DNA of 64,000 nt from Ectopseudomonas mendocina (GCF_007049795.1 NZ_SCFY01000001.1:1-64000); one strand, 5' to 3'; numbered from the stretch's first letter, positions 1 to 9,191 are shown. Program-made: numbers and translations. The notes: generated by a model not told the origin, from the sequence alone.

Positions 1-178
1 GCGAGCCGCCGCCAGCCAGGGCGACAGTCAGTGAGTAATCGAGATTGAGTGCCAGCTTGAGCATCGCGCCGCCGGCTTGATAGGCCGGCAGGTACGCAGG
101 CACACCCTGCAGCGTGTCGCCTGGCGGAAGCTGCCGGCGGCGACCACCTGCCGAAACAATCGGCCTACGCGCCGCCAT
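1..178 (-). CDS. Phage tail-region protein, partial
   Basis: The first 59 residues of a gene that runs off the left window edge. Its ATG overlaps the stop of the preceding gene (TGATG), so it belongs to the same tail operon. The start reads MAARRPIVSAGGRRRQLPPG, followed by a Gly/Ala-rich stretch. I do not recognise a domain. Position after the distal tail genes suggests a virion or tail-fibre-associated protein. Confidence 0.6.
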   Translation of the reverse strand, partial: MAARRPIVSAGGRRRQLPPGDTLQGVPAYLPAYQAGGAMLKLALNLDYSLTVALAGGGS

Positions 179-696
179 CACAGCACCACATAGCCGTCGT
201 CATCGGTCACCAGTTCGGTGGCCGATTTCGCCACGCCCAGGTACTGGCTGATTTTGTTCGCGTTGGCCGGGGCGGTTTCATCCAGCGGCGTGGCGGTCAC
301 GCCGCCTGCCGTGCCCAGCCAGTAACGGGCGCCGATGGTCAGGCCGGTCAACTCGGCGTTGGTGCCATCGAGCGGGTAGACGGTGGCGGTCGCTGCCTCG
401 GTAACGGCCTCGAGCACGAACCCATCTGCATGCCGGCCGTTGCTGTTGTCAGCCAGACGCACGGAAAACACCCCGCCCGCATCGTGGTAGTTGACGAATT
501 TACCGGCGCCCAGCGCCTCGCTGGCCGCAGCCTGGGTGGTGTCGGCGCCGATGCCGACCGGTAGCACGCTCTCATCGAGCCGGCCGGTGGCATCAAGGGC
601 GACGATATTGCCGGCGTTGCCAACGCCAGCAGACACAACAGTGGCGAAAATCTGACGGGTGCGGCCCGCAACGCGGGCGAGAAAACCTTGAGCCAT
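178..696 (-). CDS. Putative phage tail fibre/structural protein
   Basis: 172 residues. The N-terminal part contains GNIVALDATGRLDESVLPVG, a type of segment common in phage structural and fibre proteins; the rest is Ala/Thr/Gly-rich with no signal peptide or membrane span. It lies in the distal tail part of the late operon, 5 bp after the collagen-like gene and touching the next gene. A fibre or decoration role is inferred from composition and position; no enzymatic motif is visible. Confidence 0.6.
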   Translation of the reverse strand: MAQGFLARVAGRTRQIFATVVSAGVGNAGNIVALDATGRLDESVLPVGIGADTTQAAASEALGAGKFVNYHDAGGVFSVRLADNSNGRHADGFVLEAVTEAATATVYPLDGTNAELTGLTIGARYWLGTAGGVTATPLDETAPANANKISQYLGVAKSATELVTDDDGYVVL

Positions 697-701
697 GGTG
701 G

Positions 702-1208
702 TTACTCCAGTTCGAGTGGGTCTTGCAGATTGAGTAGCAGCCGACCGCTGGCCACCGCGGCGCCGATCAGCACGTCGTAGCCATCAGTCGGCGGGGTTTG
801 CGTGAGCGCGCCGGCAGGGCCAAGCCACACTCGGCCTGGCTGCCAGTTCCAGTTGTCGTCGTCGATTGCGCCAAGTCGCTGGATGTTCAAAAGCTCGCCG
901 GCTTGGGCTGCGCTGAGCGTCACGCCCAGCAGCAGGTCAATGTGTTCGGTGTCGCGGTAATCGAGGGCGAATACCTGGCCATCCAGCTCGTACACCACGC
1001 GCAGCGCGCTGAGCGTTTCGCCGGCAAGGCGTTGCACGGCGGCACCACCAGCTGGCCCCGGTTCACCCGGGCGGCCTGCCGGCCCCTGCTCGCCTACCGT
1101 TGTCGCATGCACCTCGGGCTGCTGCAGGCTCACCAGGTACTCGCGCTCGACCTCCCCCGTTTCCAGATCGGGGATTTCCAGCACGGCCAGGTAGGCGTCA
1201 GCATCCAT
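702..1208 (-). CDS. Phage tail protein with short collagen-like segment
   Basis: 168 residues. Residues about 39-54 hold Gly-X-Y triplets (GEQGPAGRPGEPGPAGG), a collagen-like trimerising stretch often seen in phage fibres. The C-terminal half has an acidic, Trp-containing region. It overlaps the upstream gene by 11 bp. The short collagen run, the lack of any enzymatic motif and the position among distal tail genes favour a fibre-associated structural protein. The exact role is unknown. Confidence 0.6.
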   Translation of the reverse strand: MDADAYLAVLEIPDLETGEVEREYLVSLQQPEVHATTVGEQGPAGRPGEPGPAGGAAVQRLAGETLSALRVVYELDGQVFALDYRDTEHIDLLLGVTLSAAQAGELLNIQRLGAIDDDNWNWQPGRVWLGPAGALTQTPPTDGYDVLIGAAVASGRLLLNLQDPLELE

Positions 1209-1770
1209 TGCGGCATTCCTGCTGCTGGCCGCCCTGGTAGTAGCGGGTCACGGTGCCGTCGCTGAAGGTCACGTCCAGCGTGTACTGCCAATCGCCCGTC
1301 AGCAGCTCGGTCTGGGCTGGCGCCAGCAGGCGGGTGATGGTGCCGGGTGCCGGGCTGGCCAGGCCGCTGCCGAGCGTAAGCGTCAGCAGCTCCTGCCCTT
1401 CGCGGGTAAAGCGCATGGAGACCGTAGCGCCGGTCAGATCCACCGGTAGTTTGTACACCAGCTCACCGCCGCGCGGCTGCAGGCCGGCACCGGACAGCGC
1501 GTTAATCTGCAGTGTGTCGGCATCGAGCCGCTTCGCGCGCCAGGGCAGCGCTGCGCGCGGGTCGCGGTTGAGGTCGGGCATGCCGGTTACACCGCGCACC
1601 CACACCGGCCAGTCGCCGGCCAGTTCGTGATCGGCAGTGAGCCGCACCCCGCTTTCGCTTGGCGTGATGGCGGTGATGGGCAGGTATACGAACTCCGGCT
1701 GCATCAGCCGTAGGGTGTCGCGATACGTCGTGCCCGGAATGATGGGCAGGTCTTGGTGGGCCGGCTGCAT
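1198..1770 (-). CDS. Hypothetical phage tail protein
   Basis: 190 residues, rich in beta-prone segments (for example VSMRFTREGQELLTLTLGSG and YTLDVTFSDGTVTRYYQGGQ). I do not recognise a named family. It is encoded between two other fibre-like genes in the minus-strand late operon. The C-terminal part resembles small beta-sandwich domains of phage baseplate or upper-fibre proteins, but this is an impression from composition rather than a match to a motif. Confidence 0.55.
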   Translation of the reverse strand: MQPAHQDLPIIPGTTYRDTLRLMQPEFVYLPITAITPSESGVRLTADHELAGDWPVWVRGVTGMPDLNRDPRAALPWRAKRLDADTLQINALSGAGLQPRGGELVYKLPVDLTGATVSMRFTREGQELLTLTLGSGLASPAPGTITRLLAPAQTELLTGDWQYTLDVTFSDGTVTRYYQGGQQQECRNGC

Positions 1771-1796
1771 GGCTGGCTACTCCGATATGTAGTGGG

Positions 1797-2555
1797 TTAA
1801 ACCGGTGCGGGTGGTGACCAGCCGCTGGTGGCGTTGCCGCCGCCATTGGCTGGCACTATCGAGATATAGGCCACCACGACATACGGGCCGCCCCAGTCCG
1901 CGATGGAAAACTCAAACAGCACGCACCACGGCTCAGTCGCAACATGCATAACCGGCTGCACGGTGATGGCACCGTCCAACAGCGAAATCTCCAGCGCAGC
2001 ACTGTCGTACTGCGCGCTGGCGTATTCGTAGACGATGCCGGGTGTAGCAGGTACCTCTACCGTCAGCGCTGATACGCCCTCCGAGTAAACCCGCAGCGAG
2101 CCGGTAATGGCGCCGACGGTAGCGGGTAGCGCTGGTGCGATCAGCCGCACCGGTTGCGGTGACTCGGCGGCGAGGTAGCAATTCACGTGCCCCGTGCCGG
2201 CAGGCAGTTGGGCAGCCAGGCCGCCATCAGGCACATCAAGCTCGACAATCCCCCTCGGGCCGCCGCCCGCTGCGGCAATCTGCTGCTGCAGCCCCTCCAG
2301 AAACGCCGCCGTCACGCTGATGTACATCACGCTGCCGGCCGGCCAGTCCTGCTCTAGCGTGCCCTCGGTTCCGCGCGTGAGCGTGGCCGAGCCACTGACC
2401 ACCACCGCCTCGACGATCTCCCAGCGCGTAGCGGCCAGGCCAACGGCGTCACTGAATGTCAGCCGGTATGTACCGTTGGGCAGCCCCGCGGCGAGCACAG
2501 TCACGCCGGGCGCCAGCTCTAAGGGCTGCGCCCAGTTATTGATGAAGTTCTGCAT
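1797..2555 (-). CDS. Putative phage tail fibre protein
   Basis: 252 residues. The N-terminus (MQNFINNWAQPLELAPGVTV) and the segment around TLTRGTEGTLEQDWPAGSVM are of the type found at the start of phage tail fibre or host-recognition proteins; the second resembles a motif shared by many fibre N-termini (RGTEGT). The C-terminal half is beta-rich. The gene lies 9 bp after the 472-residue tail protein. Host contact is inferred and not shown by sequence. Confidence 0.6.
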   Translation of the reverse strand: MQNFINNWAQPLELAPGVTVLAAGLPNGTYRLTFSDAVGLAATRWEIVEAVVVSGSATLTRGTEGTLEQDWPAGSVMYISVTAAFLEGLQQQIAAAGGGPRGIVELDVPDGGLAAQLPAGTGHVNCYLAAESPQPVRLIAPALPATVGAITGSLRVYSEGVSALTVEVPATPGIVYEYASAQYDSAALEISLLDGAITVQPVMHVATEPWCVLFEFSIADWGGPYVVVAYISIVPANGGGNATSGWSPPAPV

Positions 2556-2564
2556 GTGAGGCCT

Positions 2565-3983
2565 CTATACCCAGGAGTAGCGCCGGCCATCGGTGGGGTT
2601 GCGCACCACGGCACCGGTGATGGGGTTGTATGTACCACGATAGAAATTGGCAGGGACTGGGCCGTCTGATGGCATGCGCGAAACAACGCCAGGCGTTGTG
2701 CCTGATGGGCTCAATACCTCACCCAGCCAAAGCGCGCTGCCATCCGTCACAGTGACATTTACCGAGGGCTGCCAGAGTTTGTTTGACATTCGAGATGGGC
2801 CAAGCGAAACCGGTGGCACACCGCCAAATGGGAAAAGTTCAGCCCAGTTCTGGCTATGAACTGCATAACCATCGGCCCCCACTTGCGTGTGATAGTCCCG
2901 GTACTCGATCGGCACCGAAGGTCGCACGCCAGCAAAAAACAGCGTTTCGTCACGCACCGTTGCGCCCGATACCGTTGTTATGCTGCGTTGGCTGGTGCCG
3001 TTACTGGGGGTGGTGGCGTCCTCAGCGGTAACAGTATGTTCATGCTCAATACCGCCGCCTACGGTGCCGCCAACCTCAATCCAGATGCTGGTTTTTTCCC
3101 TGAGCGTGTAGCGCCTCAGCGCCAGCGATGGCCACTCACCGCTATAAAACAACTCAGATTCAGCGCCGAGCTTTACAAGCTGCACTGCACCCGCATTGTC
3201 AAACCACGCGCCGCATACCGCCGTACCCCGGGCGGTTGCGGTGTGCTCACCAATGCAATAGAAGCCAAGGGGTTTGGGTCGGCCGGCAGGCCAATCAGCT
3301 TCGCTGGTGAGTACGCCATCCAGCCATTCCACCCGCTGCGAGGTAGGGACGTTGAACGGCACATCCTCTGATGCAGTCCACTGCGCGCAGTCGGCATAGG
3401 TCGCCAGCACTTCGGTGTGGAGCGACAAATCAGGCCCAGAGCCGCGCAACTCAATGAGCACAATTGCCCATACTGCTGCGCCAACGCCCTGATAGCGCAC
3501 AATCCAGCGCCCTTGTGACAGATCTTCATCAATGACTCTGGCGCTCTCGCCCAGGGAATCTATAGGCACACCCATATCGGCCGGAGAAACTTCCGCCCGC
3601 AATCCTAAAACGCCTAGCTCCAGGTTTCTGGTGCTTTCGGAAATTGCAGCCTGAAACGAATAATTGCGATACAGCACCCCGCCAGCCCGCAGGGGGGCTC
3701 TGTATACATAGCGGCCTGTTAAAAAGTCGCCCGTCTGGCCGCTATAAATCAGCGAACCTGCACCGGCCGTACCCCGCAAAATAGCCCTGGTCCACCACTG
3801 CTCATCCGGGTCATCGGCAAAGATGCCGGGGTCGGGCATACCGATGTCCCACAGCTGTGTATCCCAGCCGCCGAACTCGCAGGCAATCTCCCGCCCACTG
3901 GGCAGGGTCAGCACCTCATTGATGATCTGGCCGTGCCACGGCCAACCGAAATGCTCCAGCACATCCTCAGGCTCACGGAACAT
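2565..3983 (-). CDS. Hypothetical phage tail protein (472 aa)
   Basis: 472 residues with many Trp, Gly and beta-prone segments and no membrane span or signal peptide. I do not recognise a domain. Its base composition is visibly more AT-rich than the genes on either side, which suggests exchange as a separate module, as is common for receptor-contacting tail genes. The start overlaps the end of the preceding gene by 11 bp. A structural tail or receptor-binding role is inferred from location. Confidence 0.6.
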   Translation of the reverse strand: MFREPEDVLEHFGWPWHGQIINEVLTLPSGREIACEFGGWDTQLWDIGMPDPGIFADDPDEQWWTRAILRGTAGAGSLIYSGQTGDFLTGRYVYRAPLRAGGVLYRNYSFQAAISESTRNLELGVLGLRAEVSPADMGVPIDSLGESARVIDEDLSQGRWIVRYQGVGAAVWAIVLIELRGSGPDLSLHTEVLATYADCAQWTASEDVPFNVPTSQRVEWLDGVLTSEADWPAGRPKPLGFYCIGEHTATARGTAVCGAWFDNAGAVQLVKLGAESELFYSGEWPSLALRRYTLREKTSIWIEVGGTVGGGIEHEHTVTAEDATTPSNGTSQRSITTVSGATVRDETLFFAGVRPSVPIEYRDYHTQVGADGYAVHSQNWAELFPFGGVPPVSLGPSRMSNKLWQPSVNVTVTDGSALWLGEVLSPSGTTPGVVSRMPSDGPVPANFYRGTYNPITGAVVRNPTDGRRYSWV

Positions 3984-4398
3984 TGGCGAACTCCATGACT
4001 ACCTCGGCGCCATTAGCATCGAGCATGTTGATGGTCTTGACGCGCCGCACCCGAAACGCCAGCAGCCCATCGATCGATACAAACGTTTCAGCGGCGTACA
4101 GCTCGCGCGTGCCCGCCTGCTCCACCAGCGGGCTGGCAATGCCGCCACCGGAGGACGGCACCCGATTCGGGTTCCAACTCCCCACGCCCACCGCCGGCCC
4201 GCGCGTCCCGCGCCGCTCCAGTTGCGGCAGTTGGGCGTTTTTGCGGGGGCTTTTCTCCAGCGCGTTGAGGTCTTCCTTGATGCCACGGCGCTCATTCACC
4301 AGCCGCTGGCCAATGGCGCGGCGTTCGTCGCCGCCTGTCGCGGCGCGGCTTGCAGCCATGCCCTGGGCGATGGCGCGGCGTTCGTCAGCGAGCGTCAT
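3973..4398 (-). CDS. Hypothetical phage tail-operon protein (141 aa)
   Basis: 141 residues. The N-terminal half carries three spaced copies of a charged unit of the kind DERRAI / NERRGI (residues about 5-45), likely a helical repeat. The C-terminal half contains ELYAAETFVSIDGLLAFRVR. It overlaps the upstream 585-residue gene by 4 bp (ATGA), so translation is coupled. Family unknown; probably a small tail or baseplate component. Confidence 0.55.
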   Translation of the reverse strand: MTLADERRAIAQGMAASRAATGGDERRAIGQRLVNERRGIKEDLNALEKSPRKNAQLPQLERRGTRGPAVGVGSWNPNRVPSSGGGIASPLVEQAGTRELYAAETFVSIDGLLAFRVRRVKTINMLDANGAEVVMEFANVP

Positions 4399-6152
4399 GT
4401 GAACTCCAACAAGTCATGCGGCACGGCCACGCGGTAGGTGGCGGCTGTGCTCAGCTCCAGTTCGTCGATGTAAAACTCATCAATCTCCGGCGCCTCGACG
4501 CGGAAGTCGCGCGGGTACTGCTCCGAGCCCGGGAAAGGCACGTCGTAGTTGCCGCTGAAGCCCATCAGGGTTTCGTCGAACGGCGGCGAGTCCGGGCGGC
4601 CGCCCAGTTGCGTCACCAGGTCACGCGCAGAGGCACGGCCAGGGCCAGCCGGCACAGCAGGCTGCGCCGGAACGGTGATGGGGTCGTTCACGTCACCGCC
4701 GCCCCGGCTCACGCCGAGGGTGATGGTTGTGATGGCCGTCTGCGCATCAATGCTCAGCTCATGCGTCAGCAGCCACACGGGCGCCTGGCTGCGGCAGCGC
4801 TGATCCTCCACGCGGATCGTCTGCTGCAGCGTCACGCCCATGGCGTCGCTGGTAGGCACGTCAAAGCTCAGCCGGTTGCCCCGGTGCGCGCTCAGTATCT
4901 GTACGCGCGCCATGGCCACCGCACACACCAGGGCAGCCTGCCAGCGATCCTGCTCGCGCAGGTTCACCACCCAGTCACCGCCCTCATAACTGCCACCCGG
5001 CTCGAAGCCCTTCCAGCCCGGCTCGGCAAACGTCTGTGTGCGCTCCTGCTCGGAGCTGTCGACGGCCAGGCGATCACGCCGGATCACCTCGCCCGCACTG
5101 GAGATGCTGCCCGGCGCCTCGACGCGCAGGTTGTAGGTTTCGGTTACGGCCTGCACCCAGCGCCGCGCCCCCGTCCACGCGCCGCCCAGCAGCAGGTCGG
5201 CGTAGGTGTTGATCCACACGAACTGCGGGTCGCAGAACTGGCCGGTATTCGTGCCATCGGTCACGGTCAGCGGCAGGCGATACCACAGCGGGTTGAGAAT
5301 CGCCCCGTAGCCGGCGTCACCGAACATTCCCTCTTCCACCATGGCAATGTCCGGCAGCTCGGTCGTTTCGAGGTGCCACACGCAGAACCCGCCAATGCCC
5401 GTCAGGCCGCTCAGGTTCGGGTGCTGCCAGTTGAAGTTGTCGCGCCGCTCGCGCAGTTTCGGGTAGCGCCACAGGGCGTCCACCTCCACCACATTCACCC
5501 GTTCGTCCAGATCCACAGGGCTCCAGGCCAGGCTGCGGTCGAGCGTCACGCCCTCGCCGTACACGAAGGCCGGCGCAGTGGCCGCCCAGGGCGTCACCAC
5601 CAGTTCACCACCCGGCAAGCGGTTGAGGCTGGCGGCGCGGCTGCTCAGGCGCTCCTGCGCATAATCCCAGCGGCTACGGCCTACTGGGTCTTCAAACAGA
5701 TCGGCACTCCAGTTGCCGCCCACCAGGGCATCCACGCCGGCAATGCTCAACGCCTCGATGGCATCCTGCAGGCGATCGCTGCACTCCAGCGCGATCACGC
5801 TATCGACCGGCTCGAACGACGGGCGAATCACCCAGCCGTCGAACAGCAGGTACTCCACCCACGCGCCATCGCGCCATTCCAGATAGTGAATGCTCAGCGA
5901 TTTGCCGGTGTACCAGGTCGGGTCGACGGGGCCGGGGTCGAGCAGCAGCGCGCAATCGGCCAGGCTGGCCGCACCGCGCTCCTGCTCAACGCGGATCGTA
6001 CCCGTCAGCAGCTCGCTCACATCCGCGCCAGCGAGCATCGCGCGCACATCCCAGAGAATGCTGTCACGCGGCGCCACCGGTACCGGCTCGGCCCCGCCGC
6101 CCATGCTCCCGGCATTGAGCGGCGCACCGTTGATCAGTAGGCCGTTGATCAT
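4395..6152 (-). CDS. Phage tail/baseplate protein (585 aa)
   Basis: 585 residues, the largest distal tail protein here apart from the tape measure. The first 130 residues contain LTGTIRVEQERGAASLADCA and the segment FDGWVIRP, an arrangement typical of tail hub or distal tail proteins that span the tail tip. No peptidase motif is evident. It follows the 167-residue gene by 2 bp. I infer a hub or tail-tip role from size, order (tape measure, small protein, this protein) and these segments. Confidence 0.6.
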   Translation of the reverse strand: MINGLLINGAPLNAGSMGGGAEPVPVAPRDSILWDVRAMLAGADVSELLTGTIRVEQERGAASLADCALLLDPGPVDPTWYTGKSLSIHYLEWRDGAWVEYLLFDGWVIRPSFEPVDSVIALECSDRLQDAIEALSIAGVDALVGGNWSADLFEDPVGRSRWDYAQERLSSRAASLNRLPGGELVVTPWAATAPAFVYGEGVTLDRSLAWSPVDLDERVNVVEVDALWRYPKLRERRDNFNWQHPNLSGLTGIGGFCVWHLETTELPDIAMVEEGMFGDAGYGAILNPLWYRLPLTVTDGTNTGQFCDPQFVWINTYADLLLGGAWTGARRWVQAVTETYNLRVEAPGSISSAGEVIRRDRLAVDSSEQERTQTFAEPGWKGFEPGGSYEGGDWVVNLREQDRWQAALVCAVAMARVQILSAHRGNRLSFDVPTSDAMGVTLQQTIRVEDQRCRSQAPVWLLTHELSIDAQTAITTITLGVSRGGGDVNDPITVPAQPAVPAGPGRASARDLVTQLGGRPDSPPFDETLMGFSGNYDVPFPGSEQYPRDFRVEAPEIDEFYIDELELSTAATYRVAVPHDLLEFT

Positions 6153-6154
6153 GC

Positions 6155-6658
6155 TCAGACTTCCTCAGCAGTAAACGACCACTCGTGGCGATCACTCATC
6201 GACTCATCCGGCGGCGACACGAACACCATCAGCACCGGCATCCAGCACACCTGATACGCCGCCGCGCCGGCCACAGCGGTAAAAGTCACCGCTCGGCCCA
6301 CTACGCTCACCGGGCTGCGCTGCCAGCGTTCATCGACGTAGGCAAATGCCCAGGGCGCACGATCGGGCCGCACGTCAGTCGTCAGCGTAGTGGTCAGGCT
6401 GGTAGTGCTGATGCTCAGCGGCTTGGTGCAGCGCAGCTCCAGCGGTTCGTCATAGTTCAGCCCGCTCAGGCCAGGCGGCAGAATGCCGGAGCCGCTGACG
6501 CTGACGGACATACGCCGAGTCCAGTGGCGAAACTTCACCGGCCGCCCGCGACTGCGGTAGCGAATCACCCCATCGCCCAGCGGGGCATAGCTTTGTACGG
6601 GCGCGCCCTTCTCTGCCTCGATGGCAACACCACCGAGGGTCAGCTTGGTTACAGTCAT
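6155..6658 (-). CDS. Phage distal-tail-region protein (167 aa)
   Basis: 167 residues, directly after the tape measure gene (3 bp gap). The N-terminus (MTVTKLTLGGVAIEAEKGAP) and a Trp-rich middle part (FRHWTRRMSVSVSGSGILPP) are consistent with a small beta-sandwich tail-tip protein. Siphovirus gene order puts distal tail proteins here. No diagnostic motif is present, so the name rests on synteny. Confidence 0.55.
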   Translation of the reverse strand: MTVTKLTLGGVAIEAEKGAPVQSYAPLGDGVIRYRSRGRPVKFRHWTRRMSVSVSGSGILPPGLSGLNYDEPLELRCTKPLSISTTSLTTTLTTDVRPDRAPWAFAYVDERWQRSPVSVVGRAVTFTAVAGAAAYQVCWMPVLMVFVSPPDESMSDRHEWSFTAEEV

Positions 6659-6661
6659 GGA

Positions 6662-8599
6662 TTAACTCCGAGGGCGGCCGAACTTCACGCGCTGCCGGCG
6701 CAGGATCTGCTCGAATGGTTGGGGCTCTGCCAGCATTTCGTAGCGCTGCCCCTCGACGTTGAGGGTCACGCGGCCAAGGTCGCGGCCAGGGGTGGCGCCG
6801 GGCACGGCCATTGCGGCTTCAACCAGACCGCCGTCAGCAAAGGCAGGCATCTGCAGGCCGTTCATGCGGTCGAGAATGGCTGTACCGTACTGCCGCACTG
6901 CAGCAGCGCGCATCACATACTCACCGTTTGAGAGTCGCGCCAGGATGCTGTCACTGGTGCCAGTGCCGGGGCCGGTCACCTTCCCGCCACCTGCAAACTT
7001 GGGCGCGGCACTGCCCTGGTCACCTTCAAGCTGGGCGCGGCTAACCCCATCCAGTTTGATGGTCGGCGTGATCACAAAGCCCGCGCTCAGAGCAGCGGCC
7101 AGTTCGGTGATTTGCTGTTGGGTTTTGGCGATTTCCTCATCGCTCATCTTGGCCGTAATCTTGATGTCGGCCTTTTCCTTTAGCGCCTCCAATTGCTTGG
7201 TGATCGCCTCCAGCTTCTGATCGGCCGCCGATTGCTCGACACCCTTGGCCGCCACCTCGATATCCTTCAGCTCACGGATGAAGAACGAGAAGCCCGCCGT
7301 ATTTTCGCCAGCGGCTGCAAGATCCTGCAGCACCTTCAAAGCAGCCTGCGCCTGCTGTTGTGCGCCCCGGACATCGCCATCGGCCAGCGATTGGCGAGCA
7401 CCAACCTTGAGGGCATTGAACTGCATCAGGCTCGGGTCACCGCCCGAGCCAGCTTGAATTCCCGCCAGCGCAGCCGAGTAACGCTCTTCGATCTCCATGC
7501 GCTCTTTGCGCAGCCGCTCGACCTCGCTGTTGGCCTCACGCTCGGCAGCGGTGATTTCACGGATGCGCTTCTTGGCCTCGGCCGCTACAGACTTATGTTG
7601 CTCCTTCAACTGGTCGGTGGTGACTTTGCTGTTTTCTACTAGCTCAGTGTTGACCTCTTTAAGATCCTCGACTGCCTTGACCTGTTCAGGGACGCCGGAA
7701 TCCTTGCTATCGAAGCCAAACAGCAACGCGCCAAGCGCCGCATCCGTGAACTCTGGGCGGCTTAAAAAACGGAAATACTCTAAAAATTTATCCATCCAAC
7801 CAGGGGCTTCTGCCTGATTGACCTTTCTCACCCCATTTGAAACCCGATCAAGGCTGGCAGTGAAAGTATCAATAACACCCGTCGCATTAGCTGCGTCTGC
7901 GGCAACGCCAGTGAACTGTTTCGCAAGCCCATCACCGGCACCACCAAGGTCACGCAGCGAGCCATTGAAGCGCTTGATACTTTCGATAGTTTGCTCGTCG
8001 AGTATGCGCCCCAACCGCTCAGCTTCATCACCCAATCGCGTGATTGCTTCTCCATTGTTCTCCATCAACGGCAGAAGCAATGCCGCATCATTAGCAATGG
8101 CCTCCAGATAGAAGGTCATTTCAGACTGCGACAAGTTAGCCTTCTGAAGTGAACTCACATATAACTGCAAAGCTTCAGGGCCAGATAAATTGCGGAACTG
8201 CTCAGCGGTCACGCCAACTTTTGGAGCAATATTTTCGAAGAAATCGGCCATCGGGCCGCCGCCAGTCTGTAGAAAGTCACCAATCTTGTCCTGAACATCT
8301 TTAAAGATATCGCCTAGCTTATCCTGTTCAATTCCAACGGTTTTGCTTGCATATGACCAGCGCTGAAACTCTTCGGCAGAAGAGCCGGATAGCTTTGCCA
8401 GCCTGCTCATTTGGTCTACGGCGAGGGCTGTATTGCGCAGAAATGAACTAAGCACACCAACAGAAAAAGCCCCAAGCAGGGCAGCGCCTGCTGTCTTGGC
8501 GGTTTTATCAAGCGACTCTAAAGATACGTTTACTTCGCTAAAAGCTTTCTTAGTATTATTTTTAGCATCAATAACAAGCTGAGTAATTGTGCGGCTCAT
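6662..8599 (-). CDS. Tail tape measure protein
   Basis: 645 residues. It begins with a helical segment (ITQLVIDAKNNTKKAFSEVN) followed by a hydrophobic helix at about residues 35-50, has long Lys/Glu/Ala coiled-coil segments in the middle, and ends with the glycine-rich stretch FAGGGKVTGPGTGTSDSILA and RLSNGEYVMRAAAV that is typical of siphovirus tape measures. It fixes tail length and is ejected with DNA. Its ATG overlaps the stop of the frameshifted chaperone extension (ATGA), which supports that extension being translated. It is short for a tape measure, predicting a short tail. Confidence 0.85.
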   Translation of the reverse strand: MSRTITQLVIDAKNNTKKAFSEVNVSLESLDKTAKTAGAALLGAFSVGVLSSFLRNTALAVDQMSRLAKLSGSSAEEFQRWSYASKTVGIEQDKLGDIFKDVQDKIGDFLQTGGGPMADFFENIAPKVGVTAEQFRNLSGPEALQLYVSSLQKANLSQSEMTFYLEAIANDAALLLPLMENNGEAITRLGDEAERLGRILDEQTIESIKRFNGSLRDLGGAGDGLAKQFTGVAADAANATGVIDTFTASLDRVSNGVRKVNQAEAPGWMDKFLEYFRFLSRPEFTDAALGALLFGFDSKDSGVPEQVKAVEDLKEVNTELVENSKVTTDQLKEQHKSVAAEAKKRIREITAAEREANSEVERLRKERMEIEERYSAALAGIQAGSGGDPSLMQFNALKVGARQSLADGDVRGAQQQAQAALKVLQDLAAAGENTAGFSFFIRELKDIEVAAKGVEQSAADQKLEAITKQLEALKEKADIKITAKMSDEEIAKTQQQITELAAALSAGFVITPTIKLDGVSRAQLEGDQGSAAPKFAGGGKVTGPGTGTSDSILARLSNGEYVMRAAAVRQYGTAILDRMNGLQMPAFADGGLVEAAMAVPGATPGRDLGRVTLNVEGQRYEMLAEPQPFEQILRRQRVKFGRPRS

Positions 8600-9137
8600 T
8601 TATCCAAATCCCTCAAAAGTTTGCGGAAGCTTTCAGGCTTTGACTTGGCAGCGCGCGCAATAATCAAAGCCTCACGCATTCGGGTCTTCTGCTCTACATC
8701 CAGAGCCGCAAGGAACATTTCAATCTGAGCCAACGTATAATTGTGAATATCATCAAGCAGATGACCGGCAGCAACTAACCGCTGGACAACAACGCCCCAC
8801 CCTACAGCTTTGCTGCCCTGGCCAGGGCTTGGCCGAAAAAATCATTATTCACTTCCATAACTTTCAGCATCAACTGTACCGCTACCTGAGCAGGCAGCCG
8901 GCGCACCCTCCAGCGCGGAAGGGACGTGCAACCAGCCAGCACAATTTCCAGAGAAGAACTTTCCGCAGCCCAAGCAAAAATATGAGCTGCACCCCCGCCA
9001 GCAAGCATTTCCATAATTTTTGTGGAAGCCTGTGCGAAGTCTTCAAACAACCCGAACTTGACCGGCTTAATGCGGACTTTACGACCAGCAATCACAACCA
9101 CGACAGGCTCAGGATAAAGAATTTTTAGATCGCTCAT
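8596..9137 (-). CDS. Tail assembly chaperone, -1 frameshift (gpGT-like) form
   Basis: The 0-frame reading runs 101 codons to the heptamer T TTT TTC (plus-strand 8835-8841). A -1 shift there continues in an open frame for 79 more residues (RPSPGQGSKAVGWGVVVQRL onward, ending RKLLRDLDK) to a TGA that overlaps the tape measure ATG, giving about 180 residues. Six bases downstream of the heptamer is a perfect 14-bp palindrome (8815-8828) able to form a stimulatory hairpin. The extension has no good start codon of its own. This matches the conserved G/GT frameshift of siphovirus tails. Confidence 0.75.
8802..9137 (-). CDS. Tail assembly chaperone, short (gpG-like) form
   Basis: 111 residues, the gene just upstream of the tape measure, in the place of lambda gpG. 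It starts MSDLKILYPEPVVVVIAGRK and has a helical C-terminal part. It is terminated by TAG at its 3' end unless ribosomes shift frame at 8835-8841. In the family this short form coats the tape measure during tail assembly. It is preceded by a terminator hairpin at 9151-9174, so its expression must come from read-through or an unseen promoter. Confidence 0.75.
   Translation of the reverse strand: MSDLKILYPEPVVVVIAGRKVRIKPVKFGLFEDFAQASTKIMEMLAGGGAAHIFAWAAESSSLEIVLAGCTSLPRWRVRRLPAQVAVQLMLKVMEVNNDFFGQALARAAKL
8815..8841 (-). promoter_or_regulatory. Programmed -1 ribosomal frameshift site with downstream hairpin
   Basis: On the minus strand the order is TTTTTTC (8841 to 8835) in the phase X XXY YYZ, a 6-nt spacer, then GCCCTGGCCAGGGC (8828 to 8815), which folds as a 5-bp stem with a 4-nt loop. 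The 0-frame stop lies just after, and the -1 frame is open to the tape measure start. Confidence 0.75.
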
Positions 9138-9150
9138 AATTCACCCAATA

Positions 9151-9174
9151 AAAAACCCGCCGTAGCGGGTTTTG
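9151..9174 (-). terminator. Rho-independent terminator left of the moron pair
   Basis: Stem AAAACCCGC / GCGGGTTTT with a CGTA loop; read on the minus strand it is followed by a run of T. It lies between the zinc-ribbon membrane protein gene and the tail chaperone gene. Confidence 0.75.
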
Positions 9175-9191
9175 TATAACTGGAAATAACC

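Noticed and set aside
4350..6140. Long plus-strand open frame (596 codons)
   Set aside because: It lies opposite the 585-residue tail gene, is rich in Arg/Ala/His, and has no operon support. It is a shadow of a high-GC gene.
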